A stretch of 64,000 bases of DNA, from positions 1,922,001 through 1,986,000 of the forward strand of contig NZ_AP019011.1 of the NCBI RefSeq assembly GCF_016110345.1, read 5' to 3'. Below the pieces are notes generated by a model. That model did no database searches and was not told the origin of the DNA. It saw only the letters and a list, made by a program, of their open reading frames with translations. Shown here one piece after another: positions 17,390 through 26,737 of this stretch (position 1 is the first letter of the stretch; every line of letters starts with the position of its first letter). Made by a program: the position numbers and the translations under genes. The stretch is from Fluviibacter phosphoraccumulans (lineage in GTDB: Bacteria; Pseudomonadota; Gammaproteobacteria; Burkholderiales; Rhodocyclaceae).

Positions 17390-20300
17390 TACACAGCCTC
17401 CTTCACCTTAGCGTTTTTCTTGATGTCATCCAGGGCGCGGCGGTACTCGTGCGGCATCACCTTGATGAACTTGGCACGATGCTTGTCCCAGTGGTCAAGC
17501 ATGTTCTTGGCGTGCTGCGAACCGGTCCACTCCACGTGCTTGGCGATAAGCTCCTTGAGCAGATCTTCATCAAGCATCGTGAGGTGGCGCAGATCCACTG
17601 CACCGTATTCGGTATCTTCACCAAATTCCGAAGCTTCCGCAGCGGCTCTTTCAGCTGGCAGCGGTTCGAGCGCCACTTGCGCCATGTTGCAACGGCTGGC
17701 GAACTTACCGTCCACGTCATAAACGTAGGCGAAGCCACCGGACATACCCGCACCGAAGTTACGGCCCGTCTGACCCAGCACCACAACCGTACCACCGGTC
17801 ATGTACTCACAACCGTGGTCGCCGACACCTTCAACCACAGCCGTGGCACCGGAGTTACGAACGGCAAAGCGCTCGCCACCCACGCCGCTGAAGTAGGCTT
17901 CGCCATCGGTAGCACCGTAAAGCACCGTGTTACCAACGATGATGTTGTCTTGCGTTTCACCACGGAAAGCGGCTGGCGGACGCACGACGATGCGGCCACC
18001 CGACAAGCCCTTGCCCACGTAGTCGTTACCTTCGCCTTCAAGGACAAAGTTGACGCCCTTGGCCAGGAAGGCACCAAAACTTTGGCCAGCCGTACCATGC
18101 AGACGAATCGTCAACGTACCATCCGGCAAACCAGAACCCCCATGACGCTTGGCGATTTCGCCCGACAGCATGGCGCCCGCACTACGATTCACATTGCAGA
18201 TCGGGAAGTCCAGGGTCTGCTTTTCTTTACGACCAATGGCTGGTTGCGCTGCACGGATCAGTTCGTGGTCCAGTGCGCGCTCCAGGCCATGGTCCTGCGT
18301 TTCAGCATGACGGATTGCCACTTCTTCCGGAACCGCAGGCATGTGGAAGATCTTGGAGAAGTCCAGACCCTTGGCCTTCCAGTGTTCGATACCGGCACGG
18401 GTGTCGAGCAGATCAGCGCGGCCCACCAGGTCATCAAAACGGCTGATACCCATCGTGGCCATGATCTTGCGCACTTCTTCTGCAATGAAGAAGAAGAAGT
18501 TAACTACGTGCTCTGGTTGACCGCTAAAGCGCTTACGCAGCTCTGGGTCTTGCGTGGCCACGCCCACCGGACAGGTGTTCAGATGGCACTTACGCATCAT
18601 GATGCAACCGGTAACCACCAGCGGCGCTGTCGCAAAACCAAATTCGTCGGCACCCAGCAGCGCGCCGATCACGACGTCACGGCCGGTCTTCAGCTGACCA
18701 TCCGTTTGCAGACGCACGCGGCCGCGCAGACGGTTGAGCACAAGCGTTTGCTGGGCTTCGGCCAGGCCGAGTTCCCATGGCGCGCCACAATGCTTCACCG
18801 ACGAAATCGGCGATGCACCGGTACCGCCGTCATGGCCAGCCACCACAATGTGATCGGCCTTGGCTTTAGCAACACCCGCGGCTACGGTCCCCACACCGAT
18901 TTCCGATACCAGCTTCACGGAAACCGAAGCCACCGGGTTGGTGTTCTTCAAGTCGTGGATGAGCTGAGCCAGATCTTCAATCGAGTAAATGTCATGGTGC
19001 GGCGGTGGCGAAATCAGACCAACGCCCGGCACCGAGTGGCGCAGGAAGCCGATGTATTCGCTGACCTTGTGACCTGGCAGCTGACCGCCTTCACCTGGCT
19101 TGGCGCCTTGCGCCATCTTGATCTGAATCTGATCCGAGTTAGCCAGGTATTCAGCCGTCACGCCGAAACGACCCGATGCCACCTGCTTGATCGCCGAACG
19201 CAGCGAATCGCCTGCTTTCAGTTCCAGATCGGCTTCAATACGACCCTTGCCGATAATGTCGGAAAGCTTTTCGCCCGCCTTGATCTTGCGGAAACGGTTG
19301 GCATCTTCGCCGCCTTCACCGGTGTTCGACTTACCGCCGATCCGGTTCATGGCGACGGCCAAGGTGGTGTGCGCTTCGGTCGAGATCGACCCCAGCGACA
19401 TGGCGCCTGTGGCAAAACGCTTGACGATCTCGCTCGCCGGTTCGACTTCCTCGAGGGTAATCGATGGGCCGGCCGGCTTAATGTCGAACAGACCGCGCAG
19501 CGTCATGTGACGCTTGGTCTGATCATTAATGATGCGTGCGTATTCTTCGTAGGTTTCGAACTTGCCCGAACGTGTCGAATGCTGCAACTTGGCAATCGCA
19601 TCCGGCGTCCACATGTGCTCTTCACCGCGGACACGGTAGGCATATTCGCCACCGGTTTCCAGCAGATTGGCCAGCACCGGATCGTGCTCGTAAGCGCTCT
19701 TGTGAACGCGCAGCGCTTCTTCGGCCACTTCTTCCAGACCAATACCTTCAACCTGGGTGGCGGTACCGGCAAAGTAGTCGCCAATAAATTGCGACGATAG
19801 GCCAATGGCTTCAAAAATCTGTGCGCCGTTGTACGACTGATAGGTCGAAATGCCCATCTTGGACATGACCTTGCGCAAACCCTTGTTCACGGCCTTGACG
19901 TAACGCTTGCCTGCCTCGTAGGCCGACAGCTCGCCCGGCAGATCACCCGCTACTTCGGCAATGGTGTCGAATGCCAACCACGGGCATACGGCTTCCGCGC
20001 CGTAACCGGCCAGCAGCGCAAAGTGATGCACTTCGCGCACCGAACCCGAATCCACGACCAGACCGGTCGAAGTACGCAGGCCGGTCTTCACCAGATGCTG
20101 ATGCACGGCGCTGGTTGCCAGCAGAGCCGGAATCGGCGCATGGTGACGATCAACACTACGATCCGAAAGAATCAGGACGTTGTAGCCTTCACCCACACTG
20201 GCTTCAGCACGGGCGCAGAGCGTATCCAGCGCGGCCTGACAGCCATCGGTGCCTTCGCCCGCAGGGAAGGTGATGTCCAGCACCAGCGCACGGAACTTAC

Positions 20301-22065
20301 CGTTGGTGAGTTTGTCGATCTGACGCAGCTTGGCCAGGTCGGCCGAAGACAGCACAGGCTGTTCAACTTCCAGACGCAGTGGCGGTTCTTCGCCTGCCTT
20401 GACGTCAATACCCAGCAGATTGGGGCGCGGACCAATGAACGACATCGTCGACATAACGATTTCTTCACGGATCGGGTCGATCGGCGGATTGGTCACCTGC
20501 GCAAACAACTGCTTGAAGTAGTTGTAGAGCGGCTTGTTCTTATCCGACAGCACCGGCAGCGGGCTGTCGTTACCCATGGAACCGGTCGCTTCTTCCGCAT
20601 TGCTGGCCATAGGCGCCAGGATGAACTTGATGTCTTCCTGGGTGTAACCGAAAGCCTGTTGCGTATGCAGCAGCGACTCGCGCAGGCCTACGCTATCTTC
20701 CACTTCCGGCAGCGTGTGCAGATGCTGACGGCTCTTTTCGATCCACTGACGATACGGACGCGCGGTCGAAATGCTGCGCTTCAGTTCTTCATCATCAATG
20801 ATGCGGCCCTGCTCGAGGTCGATGAGGAACATCTTGCCCGGTTGCAGACGCCACTTCTTGTTCACTTCTTCCTGCGGGAAAGTCAGCACGCCCATTTCGG
20901 AGGCGAGCATGACGATACCGTCATCGGTCACCTGATAGCGGGCCGGACGCAGACCGTTACGGTCCAGCGTGGCGCCGATCATGCGGCCATCGGTAAAGGC
21001 CACGGCGGCAGGGCCGTCCCACGGCTCCATCATCGCGGCGTTGTATTCGTAGAAGGCACGACGCTCTTCATCCATCAGCGGGTTTTCGGCCCAGGCTTCC
21101 GGAATCAGCATCATCATGGCTTGCGGCAGCGAGTAGCCACCCATCACCAGCAGTTCCAGCGCGTTATCGAAGCTGGCCGAATCCGACTGGCCTTCAACGA
21201 TTAACGGCCACAGCTTGTCCAGATCTTCTGCCAGCCAATCCGACGACATGGCCTTCTGACGGGCACGCATCCAGTTAACGTTGCCACGCACGGTGTTAAT
21301 TTCACCATTGTGCGCAATCATGCGGAACGGGTGCGCCAGATCCCAGGTCGGGAAGGTATTGGTCGAGAAACGCTGGTGCACCAGCGCAATGGCCGATACC
21401 AGCTTCGGATCCAGCAGATCCAGGAAGTAAGCGCCGACCTGATTGGCCAGCAACATGCCCTTGTAAACCATGGTGCGCGACGAGAGCGATGGCAGGTAGA
21501 ACTGCTTGCCGTCGTCGAGCTTGAGTTTGCGTACGTCGTGTTCGGCGCGCTTACGCACCACGAACAGCTTGCGTTCGAAGGCGTCCTGATCTTTCAGCGA
21601 TTCCGGACGACCGATAAAGACCTGACGGGTCACCGGCTCCAGATCACGGGCGGCTTGCGCCAGGATCGCGGTATCCACTGGCACATCGCGCCAGCCGAGG
21701 AATTCAAGGCCTTCTTCATGAATAATGCGGGCCAGCACCGATTCACAGGCCTTACGACCGGTAACCGACTGCGGCAGGAAGACATTCCCCACGGCATAGT
21801 GACCCACGGGCGGCAGACGCAGACCCTGCTTGGCGCGTTCGGCGCGCAGGAAGGCATCCGGCAGCTGGATCAGTATCCCGGCGCCATCGCCGAGCATGGG
21901 GTCGTAACCTGTAGCGCCACGGTGCTCGAGGTTTTCCAGGATCAGTAGACCCTTCTCGACAATCTCGTGACTCTTCTCATTCTTAATGTGCGCGACAAAG
22001 CCGACGCCGCAGGCATCGTGCTCGTTGGCCGGGTTATATAAACCCTGACGCTCCGGTACTCCCAT
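17389..22065 (-). CDS. gltB: Glutamate synthase large subunit
   Basis: GltB makes two glutamates from glutamine and 2-oxoglutarate. The start is ATG 22065 (MGVPERQGLYNPANEHDACG) with AAGGA about 10 bases upstream; the frame is open to 22152 but has no comparable ribosome site. The 1558-residue protein has an 18-residue propeptide whose removal exposes the catalytic Cys19, an N-terminal glutaminase domain, a central domain, the FMN synthase domain (GGTGASPISSVKHCGAPWEL), the 3Fe-4S cysteines (CHLNTCPVG, about 1150-1160) and the C-terminal beta-helix (MSGGFAYVYD). It heads a gltBD operon. Confidence 0.98.
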   Translation of the reverse strand: MGVPERQGLYNPANEHDACGVGFVAHIKNEKSHEIVEKGLLILENLEHRGATGYDPMLGDGAGILIQLPDAFLRAERAKQGLRLPPVGHYAVGNVFLPQSVTGRKACESVLARIIHEEGLEFLGWRDVPVDTAILAQAARDLEPVTRQVFIGRPESLKDQDAFERKLFVVRKRAEHDVRKLKLDDGKQFYLPSLSSRTMVYKGMLLANQVGAYFLDLLDPKLVSAIALVHQRFSTNTFPTWDLAHPFRMIAHNGEINTVRGNVNWMRARQKAMSSDWLAEDLDKLWPLIVEGQSDSASFDNALELLVMGGYSLPQAMMMLIPEAWAENPLMDEERRAFYEYNAAMMEPWDGPAAVAFTDGRMIGATLDRNGLRPARYQVTDDGIVMLASEMGVLTFPQEEVNKKWRLQPGKMFLIDLEQGRIIDDEELKRSISTARPYRQWIEKSRQHLHTLPEVEDSVGLRESLLHTQQAFGYTQEDIKFILAPMASNAEEATGSMGNDSPLPVLSDKNKPLYNYFKQLFAQVTNPPIDPIREEIVMSTMSFIGPRPNLLGIDVKAGEEPPLRLEVEQPVLSSADLAKLRQIDKLTNGKFRALVLDITFPAGEGTDGCQAALDTLCARAEASVGEGYNVLILSDRSVDRHHAPIPALLATSAVHQHLVKTGLRTSTGLVVDSGSVREVHHFALLAGYGAEAVCPWLAFDTIAEVAGDLPGELSAYEAGKRYVKAVNKGLRKVMSKMGISTYQSYNGAQIFEAIGLSSQFIGDYFAGTATQVEGIGLEEVAEEALRVHKSAYEHDPVLANLLETGGEYAYRVRGEEHMWTPDAIAKLQHSTRSGKFETYEEYARIINDQTKRHMTLRGLFDIKPAGPSITLEEVEPASEIVKRFATGAMSLGSISTEAHTTLAVAMNRIGGKSNTGEGGEDANRFRKIKAGEKLSDIIGKGRIEADLELKAGDSLRSAIKQVASGRFGVTAEYLANSDQIQIKMAQGAKPGEGGQLPGHKVSEYIGFLRHSVPGVGLISPPPHHDIYSIEDLAQLIHDLKNTNPVASVSVKLVSEIGVGTVAAGVAKAKADHIVVAGHDGGTGASPISSVKHCGAPWELGLAEAQQTLVLNRLRGRVRLQTDGQLKTGRDVVIGALLGADEFGFATAPLVVTGCIMMRKCHLNTCPVGVATQDPELRKRFSGQPEHVVNFFFFIAEEVRKIMATMGISRFDDLVGRADLLDTRAGIEHWKAKGLDFSKIFHMPAVPEEVAIRHAETQDHGLERALDHELIRAAQPAIGRKEKQTLDFPICNVNRSAGAMLSGEIAKRHGGSGLPDGTLTIRLHGTAGQSFGAFLAKGVNFVLEGEGNDYVGKGLSGGRIVVRPPAAFRGETQDNIIVGNTVLYGATDGEAYFSGVGGERFAVRNSGATAVVEGVGDHGCEYMTGGTVVVLGQTGRNFGAGMSGGFAYVYDVDGKFASRCNMAQVALEPLPAERAAAEASEFGEDTEYGAVDLRHLTMLDEDLLKELIAKHVEWTGSQHAKNMLDHWDKHRAKFIKVMPHEYRRALDDIKKNAKVKEAV

Positions 22066-22123
22066 GAGTTTTTCTTCCTTCCACAAAAACGTGAACCCGT
22101 CGGTGAGCCGACGCAGCACAAAA

Positions 22124-22151
22124 TGGTGCGGCCATTTCGCGCTATGCACCA
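22124..22151 (-). promoter_or_regulatory. Inverted repeat upstream of gltB
   Basis: TGGTGC (22124-22129) and GCACCA (22146-22151) form an inverted repeat just downstream of the proposed gltB promoter. It could be an operator or a leader hairpin. The orientation is opposite to an NtrC site, so NtrC binding is not suggested. Confidence 0.35.
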
Positions 22152-22164
22152 AAATGAACCGGCC

Positions 22165-22194
22165 AATATACGCCCAAACGCCCCTTCAATTCAA
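22165..22194 (-). promoter_or_regulatory. Candidate sigma-70 promoter of gltBD
   Basis: On the minus strand TTGAAT (22189-22194) and TATATT (22165-22170) are 18 bases apart, about 100 bases upstream of the gltB ATG. Each box matches consensus at most positions. It is the best promoter in the aroB-gltB gap. Confidence 0.45.
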
Positions 22195-22290
22195 GACGTT
22201 GCAGCGCAAAAATGTGCAATGAACTGGACTGCAAGGCTAATGAAAGCAAAGGTTGTGCCAAAAAAGGCACACTTTAGTACTAAATTTGAC

Positions 22291-23454
22291 CTAAATTTGG
22301 GTTGGCGGCACGCTCAAAACACTCGGCGCAACAGCGAGCCCGGCCTGCACTGCCTGCAAAATTGCCGCGTCATTGGCGTCTGCCGAAACCACGGCCTGAC
22401 CAATACCCTGCAACAACACAAGGCGCAGAATACCGGCACTTACCTTCTTATCGTGGCGCATCAGTTCCAGATAACGCTGAGCAGTCGCGAGCGGCGTCGC
22501 TGCCAGCCACGGACCATCGACCGGCAACCCCACACGCCGGAACAGCGCCTTAATGCGCTCGATGGCCGCCTGATCCAGCCAGCCCAGCTGCTCGGAAAGC
22601 AGCGCTGCCATGACTGTCCCGGCAGCCACAGCTTCGCCGTGCAGCCAACTGCCGTAACCCATGCCGGTTTCAATGGCGTGGCCAAAAGTGTGCCCCAGAT
22701 TAAGCAGCGCCCGTTCACCAGCTTCTCGCTCATCGCGGGCCACGACCTCGGCTTTATGCGCACAAGACTGATAAACCGCTTGGGCAAGGAGCGCTTTATC
22801 TCGGTGCATTAGCCCTGCCGCCTGCTGCTCCAGCCAGCTGAAAAACGCCGGATCACGGATCAGGCCGTACTTGATTACTTCCGACATACCCGCGGCCATT
22901 TCGCGCGGCGGCAAGGTATCCAAGGTATCCAGATCGGCCAGCACCAATTTGGGCTGGTAAAACGCACCAATCATGTTCTTGCCCAGCGGGTGGTTGATCG
23001 CCGTCTTGCCGCCCACCGAGGAATCGACTTGCGACAGCAAGGTGGTGGGCACCTGGATGAACGGCGCACCCCGTTGATAGCAGGCCGCTGCAAAACCGAC
23101 CAGATCGCCAATCACGCCGCCGCCCAGGGCGATGAGCGTCGTCCCGCGTTCACAGCGATTTTCGAGCAGCGCATCAAAAACCGTATTGAGGGTTTCCCAG
23201 GATTTATATTCCTCGCCATCCGGAAGGACCACCGAAAAAGCCGGACAGCCCAACTCGGCCAGCGTTGCCAGCACTTTATCCAGATAAAGCGGCGCTACGG
23301 TGGTATTGGTAATCACCACTGCGCCCATCTTAGGGTTCAGGTGCGGGCGCCACAATTCGGCGCGACCCAATAAGCCACAACCAATGTGGATCGGATAACT
23401 GCGCTCATCCAGCGCAACGGTCAGTGTCTGATGCATCGTGTTCATAGCATTCAT
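22291..23454 (-). CDS. aroB: 3-dehydroquinate synthase
   Basis: AroB converts DAHP to 3-dehydroquinate, the second shikimate step, using NAD and a divalent metal. The 387-residue protein contains GGGVIGDLVGFAAACYQRG (about 105-123), PTTLLSQVDSSVGGKTAIN (about 130-150) and the metal-site histidine region LNLGHTFGHAIE. Three in-frame ATGs occur in the first seven codons (MNAMNTM) and none has a clear ribosome site; the first, 11 bases after aroK, is used. It follows aroK as in many proteobacteria. Confidence 0.97.
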   Translation of the reverse strand: MNAMNTMHQTLTVALDERSYPIHIGCGLLGRAELWRPHLNPKMGAVVITNTTVAPLYLDKVLATLAELGCPAFSVVLPDGEEYKSWETLNTVFDALLENRCERGTTLIALGGGVIGDLVGFAAACYQRGAPFIQVPTTLLSQVDSSVGGKTAINHPLGKNMIGAFYQPKLVLADLDTLDTLPPREMAAGMSEVIKYGLIRDPAFFSWLEQQAAGLMHRDKALLAQAVYQSCAHKAEVVARDEREAGERALLNLGHTFGHAIETGMGYGSWLHGEAVAAGTVMAALLSEQLGWLDQAAIERIKALFRRVGLPVDGPWLAATPLATAQRYLELMRHDKKVSAGILRLVLLQGIGQAVVSADANDAAILQAVQAGLAVAPSVLSVPPTQI

Positions 23455-23465
23455 TTTATGCCGAG

Positions 23466-23996
23466 CTAGCGGTCAATGAGGCTGATTTCGGCAAGAATCG
23501 CTTGAACCACCTGCTGCGGCGCCCCGCGACCGGTTTCCACGACGGCGTGTGCCACTTCCCGATAGAGTGGATCACGTACGGCATGCAGCTCGCGCAAGCG
23601 TGTCAACGGATCTTCTACATTGAGCAAAGGCCGACTACGATCATGCTTGGTGCGATCGGCCAGCAACTCCGGGCGCGCATTGAGATAAACCACAAAACCA
23701 TGATTACGTAGCACTTCCCGATTTTCTGATTTGAGCACAATGCCGCCACCGGTACTCAGCACCAAGCCCTGCTCCTGCGCCAGATCAGCCAGAAGCTCCT
23801 GCTCGCGTCGGCGAAAACCTTCCTCGCCTTCGATCTCAAAGATCACCGGGATGGTTACCCCATTGCGCTTCTCGATCTCGTGATCGGTATCAACAAAACG
23901 TTTGCTCAAGCGACGCGCAAGAATCCGACCTACCGTGGATTTACCGGCGCCCATCAAACCCACAAGAAAAATGTTTTCAGGAAAAGCGACTGTCAT
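23466..23996 (-). CDS. aroK: Shikimate kinase
   Basis: AroK phosphorylates shikimate with ATP. The 176-residue P-loop protein has Walker A GLMGAGKST (13-21), the shikimate-binding DTDHEIE (about 36-42) and STGGGIV (about 80-87), and the adenine-loop arginine region RPLLN. It sits between pilQ and aroB in the standard pilMNOPQ-aroKB order. Confidence 0.98.
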   Translation of the reverse strand: MTVAFPENIFLVGLMGAGKSTVGRILARRLSKRFVDTDHEIEKRNGVTIPVIFEIEGEEGFRRREQELLADLAQEQGLVLSTGGGIVLKSENREVLRNHGFVVYLNARPELLADRTKHDRSRPLLNVEDPLTRLRELHAVRDPLYREVAHAVVETGRGAPQQVVQAILAEISLIDR

Positions 23997-24008
23997 ACCA
24001 AAGAAATA

Positions 24009-25454
24009 TCAGGGGCCTGTCGTGCCACCCGCCACAACTTGCGGCGATATAAACACCAGCAACTCACGTCGCTGCTCAGTGGTCGACCGGTATTTGAAGA
24101 AGTTACCGATGAAAGGGATATCCCCCAAGAAGGGAACCTGTGTGACGAGATTATCCACTTTCTTGATGAAAACGCCGCCTATCGAAACCGTGCCCCCATT
24201 TTCGACCAGCACATCCGTCGTCACGACGGTGCTCTTGATTGGCGGATTGGTCGATCCGGGAATCAGTTGCATAGCGGCATAGTCCGGCTCTTCTTTACGC
24301 ACCACCAATTTCAAACGTACTTTGCCATCGGGCGTAATTTGTGGCGTCACATCCAGAGATAACACGGCTTTTTTAAACTCGACTGTAGGAATGGTGGTGC
24401 CGCCCGTTTGCGCCGTCGACAGATAGGGGATTTCTGTGCCATCTTCAATCACCGCCTTAACATTGTCTCCCGTGACGACTTTCGGACTGGAAATAATCTT
24501 CCCGCGCCCATCGGATTCCAACGCAGACAACTCCACATTAAGAATGCGCGACCCCGTCGGGCTGAGCAAGGCAAAGGCCATCGTCCCGGCGGCCGCCCGC
24601 GTTGTAGGCAGATTGACGGACCCCAGCGTCTGGTTCACTGAAAAGGGCTGCCCGTTAACGCTGTTCAGCGTCTGATAGCTCGGCGTACCACCGGGCACGA
24701 GTCGATTGTAATTCAGCGCCTGGCCGGCCTGCGTGGGCGGCACATATTGCCCACCGCCAATCTGCAATCCTCCACCGCCCATCCGCACGGTGTCCAGCGC
24801 GCCCAATCTGACACCAAGCTCTTCGTTAAAGGTTTCATTGGCTTCAACGATGCGCGCTTCTATCAACACCTGCCTGATCGGTTGATCCACGGTCTTAATC
24901 AGATGCGCGATTTCAGACAGCTTTAATGCAGTGTCATTCACAAAAACCGTATTGGTGCGTGAATCGACACTCACTTTCCCTCTGGCCGTGAGCTGTTCGC
25001 GGACCAGCTTCTCCAAATCGATGGCCTGCGCAAAGCGCAAATGAAACGCCTCTTGCTTGAGCGGCCCCATGCTCTGCGCCTGTTGAACCAGCTCCATGCC
25101 GAGGCGTTCTTGTTCAATCGCTTCGCTTTTAGGCCGGACGATGAGAATGCCATCATCCTGCTTGCCGACCAAGCCACGCTGCTGAAAAATCGATTGCAGT
25201 ACTTCTGCCGCAGGCACATTATTCATGACGACTGTGACTTGCCCCTTGACTGCCTCGCTGGCCACAATATTGATCCCCATCTCTCGCCCGATCAAGGCCA
25301 GCACCTGGCGCACATCGCCATTCTGTATGTCCAGACTCATGCGCGCAGGATGAGCACCCAGCGCGATACACGACCCGATGAACAGATAGGTCAAACTCAA
25401 TGCCATGATTGAATTGAGCAGGCGGCGGATTATGCCGCCGGTTGGTTTTTTCAT
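24009..25454 (-). CDS. pilQ: Short type IV pilus secretin PilQ
   Basis: PilQ forms the outer-membrane channel for type IV pili. The 481-residue product has a signal-like N-terminus (about 1-34, hydrophobic MALSLTYLFIGSCIALG), one N0/STN domain (about 38-95), an N1 domain (about 130-205) and the secretin domain (about 235-475) ending LLVFISPQVVAGGTTGP. Typical PilQ is about 700 residues because it carries AMIN domains before N0; these are absent here with no sign of a frameshift upstream, since the start lies 3 bases from pilP. The channel may therefore not bind peptidoglycan in the usual way. Assignment rests on the domains and the intact pilMNOP context. Confidence 0.93.
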   Translation of the reverse strand: MKKPTGGIIRRLLNSIMALSLTYLFIGSCIALGAHPARMSLDIQNGDVRQVLALIGREMGINIVASEAVKGQVTVVMNNVPAAEVLQSIFQQRGLVGKQDDGILIVRPKSEAIEQERLGMELVQQAQSMGPLKQEAFHLRFAQAIDLEKLVREQLTARGKVSVDSRTNTVFVNDTALKLSEIAHLIKTVDQPIRQVLIEARIVEANETFNEELGVRLGALDTVRMGGGGLQIGGGQYVPPTQAGQALNYNRLVPGGTPSYQTLNSVNGQPFSVNQTLGSVNLPTTRAAAGTMAFALLSPTGSRILNVELSALESDGRGKIISSPKVVTGDNVKAVIEDGTEIPYLSTAQTGGTTIPTVEFKKAVLSLDVTPQITPDGKVRLKLVVRKEEPDYAAMQLIPGSTNPPIKSTVVTTDVLVENGGTVSIGGVFIKKVDNLVTQVPFLGDIPFIGNFFKYRSTTEQRRELLVFISPQVVAGGTTGP

Positions 25455-25457
25455 AAG

Positions 25458-25952
25458 CTATCGACTCCGTCTACTAATCGGCATCCACGATTCGACACCA
25501 TCCGTCTGCTGCAAGCGGATGCCCTTGGCTGAGATCGCAACAATCTCTGCTTGTTGACGACCAAGGCGGTCACCAATTTTGGCGTTGCCGTATCCTGATG
25601 GTCCCTCTAGAACACAGACGTATTGCCCCTGAACTTCTAAAAAACCAACCACACGCAGTGCATCAAGGGCGGTTTCGGCAAAGTGGACTTTTCCAGGGCG
25701 CTCAGCAAGCGCTGCTGTTTCGTTCATACGCGTTTTCGTAATGCGACCCGGCAAAAACGGATCTACCACCGCCTTGGCGGTATACGCGGCAGACGGCGTG
25801 TCCATGATGGGTGGTAGCGGTGCGATCGAATCGATCTTCGCATCCACAGCCTGCGACTTGATCCATTCGTTTGCTGCCCGTTCACCGTTGGCCGAACAGG
25901 CGCTGACAAGCAGGCCGACACAAAAACACGTGAAGAATCTTTGGCACGTCAT
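25458..25952 (-). CDS. pilP: Type IV pilus lipoprotein PilP
   Basis: PilP is an inner-membrane-anchored lipoprotein that links PilN/PilO to PilQ. The 164-residue product begins with a lipoprotein signal ending LLVSAC (predicted lipidated Cys19), then a flexible region and the C-terminal beta domain (VVGFLEVQGQYVCVLEGPSG, NAKIGDRLG). It overlaps pilO by 4 bases (ATGA). Confidence 0.93.
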   Translation of the reverse strand: MTCQRFFTCFCVGLLVSACSANGERAANEWIKSQAVDAKIDSIAPLPPIMDTPSAAYTAKAVVDPFLPGRITKTRMNETAALAERPGKVHFAETALDALRVVGFLEVQGQYVCVLEGPSGYGNAKIGDRLGRQQAEIVAISAKGIRLQQTDGVESWMPISRRSR

Positions 25953-26737
25953 CGTGCAGCCTTACCCATGTGCTGTGCAGGCAACTCTCGATAGCGATAA
26001 GCTTTGAGCAATGACACCAACACAATCTGCTTCTCATGCGTTGCTGAAGGGATCAAGACAATATCAACGGTGACCAGATGTTTCATCTTTGACACCAGTT
26101 CGAGAAAGCGTGCCATTGCGTTGTAGTCGCCGCGTAAGCGAATCTCCACCGGGAGGACCACGTAATAAGGCTGCGCCTCCTCTGACAACGGCTTGAATAG
26201 CTCCAAATGCAAACCAGCTTCTTTGGCAGCCTGATTAATCTGTGTCAGCACATGCACGGACTCAAGCGCAGCCGGAATGGCATCGAGCAATGTGCCGAAT
26301 TGCTCGAGTATCTGTGCATTTTGTGATTGATATACCGGCAGCAGATCAACCTGTTTTGCAATGCTCAGATAACGCGATTGCAGTTCTCGCAAATCTTGAT
26401 CCAGCATGGCAATGCTGTTTTGCGTGCCACTCCAAAGTGCTGAGCCGCCAACAGTCAAAACTGTGCCGTAAACAACTGCCAAAACCCCCATACGGAAGCG
26501 GACGGACCACTGACTAACATCGCTGATGGACTGCCAGGATATGCCGGAAGATCCACGGCCTGGTCGCTGCTGCAAGTAGGCCCAAAGTTCTTTGATATCT
26601 TTCTGCCACCAGGCACGATCATTCCGCTGCCGCTGTCTTTGGCTTAGAGACAACCCGCGCAATTTGAGCGCCATTGTCTGCATAAGCTGCTGTATCAAAG
26701 CCTGCAAGCGGGCCCAGTGCGCATGCCATGTTTTCAT
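25949..26737 (-). CDS. pilO: Type IV pilus assembly protein PilO
   Basis: PilO pairs with PilN in the inner-membrane alignment complex. The 262-residue protein has one membrane span near residues 84-104 (MGVLAVVYGTVLTVGGSALW), a coiled coil after it and a ferredoxin-like periplasmic domain. The cytosolic part before the span, about 80 residues and rich in Gln/Arg/Trp, is longer than usual; PilO is commonly about 200-220 residues. The start is supported by ATGA overlap with pilN. Confidence 0.9.
   Translation of the reverse strand: MKTWHAHWARLQALIQQLMQTMALKLRGLSLSQRQRQRNDRAWWQKDIKELWAYLQQRPGRGSSGISWQSISDVSQWSVRFRMGVLAVVYGTVLTVGGSALWSGTQNSIAMLDQDLRELQSRYLSIAKQVDLLPVYQSQNAQILEQFGTLLDAIPAALESVHVLTQINQAAKEAGLHLELFKPLSEEAQPYYVVLPVEIRLRGDYNAMARFLELVSKMKHLVTVDIVLIPSATHEKQIVLVSLLKAYRYRELPAQHMGKAAR

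Noticed and set aside
22124..22151. NtrC binding site upstream of gltB
   Set aside because: The arms TGGTGC..GCACCA are in the opposite orientation and with the wrong spacing for the GCACC-N-GGTGC NtrC pattern.
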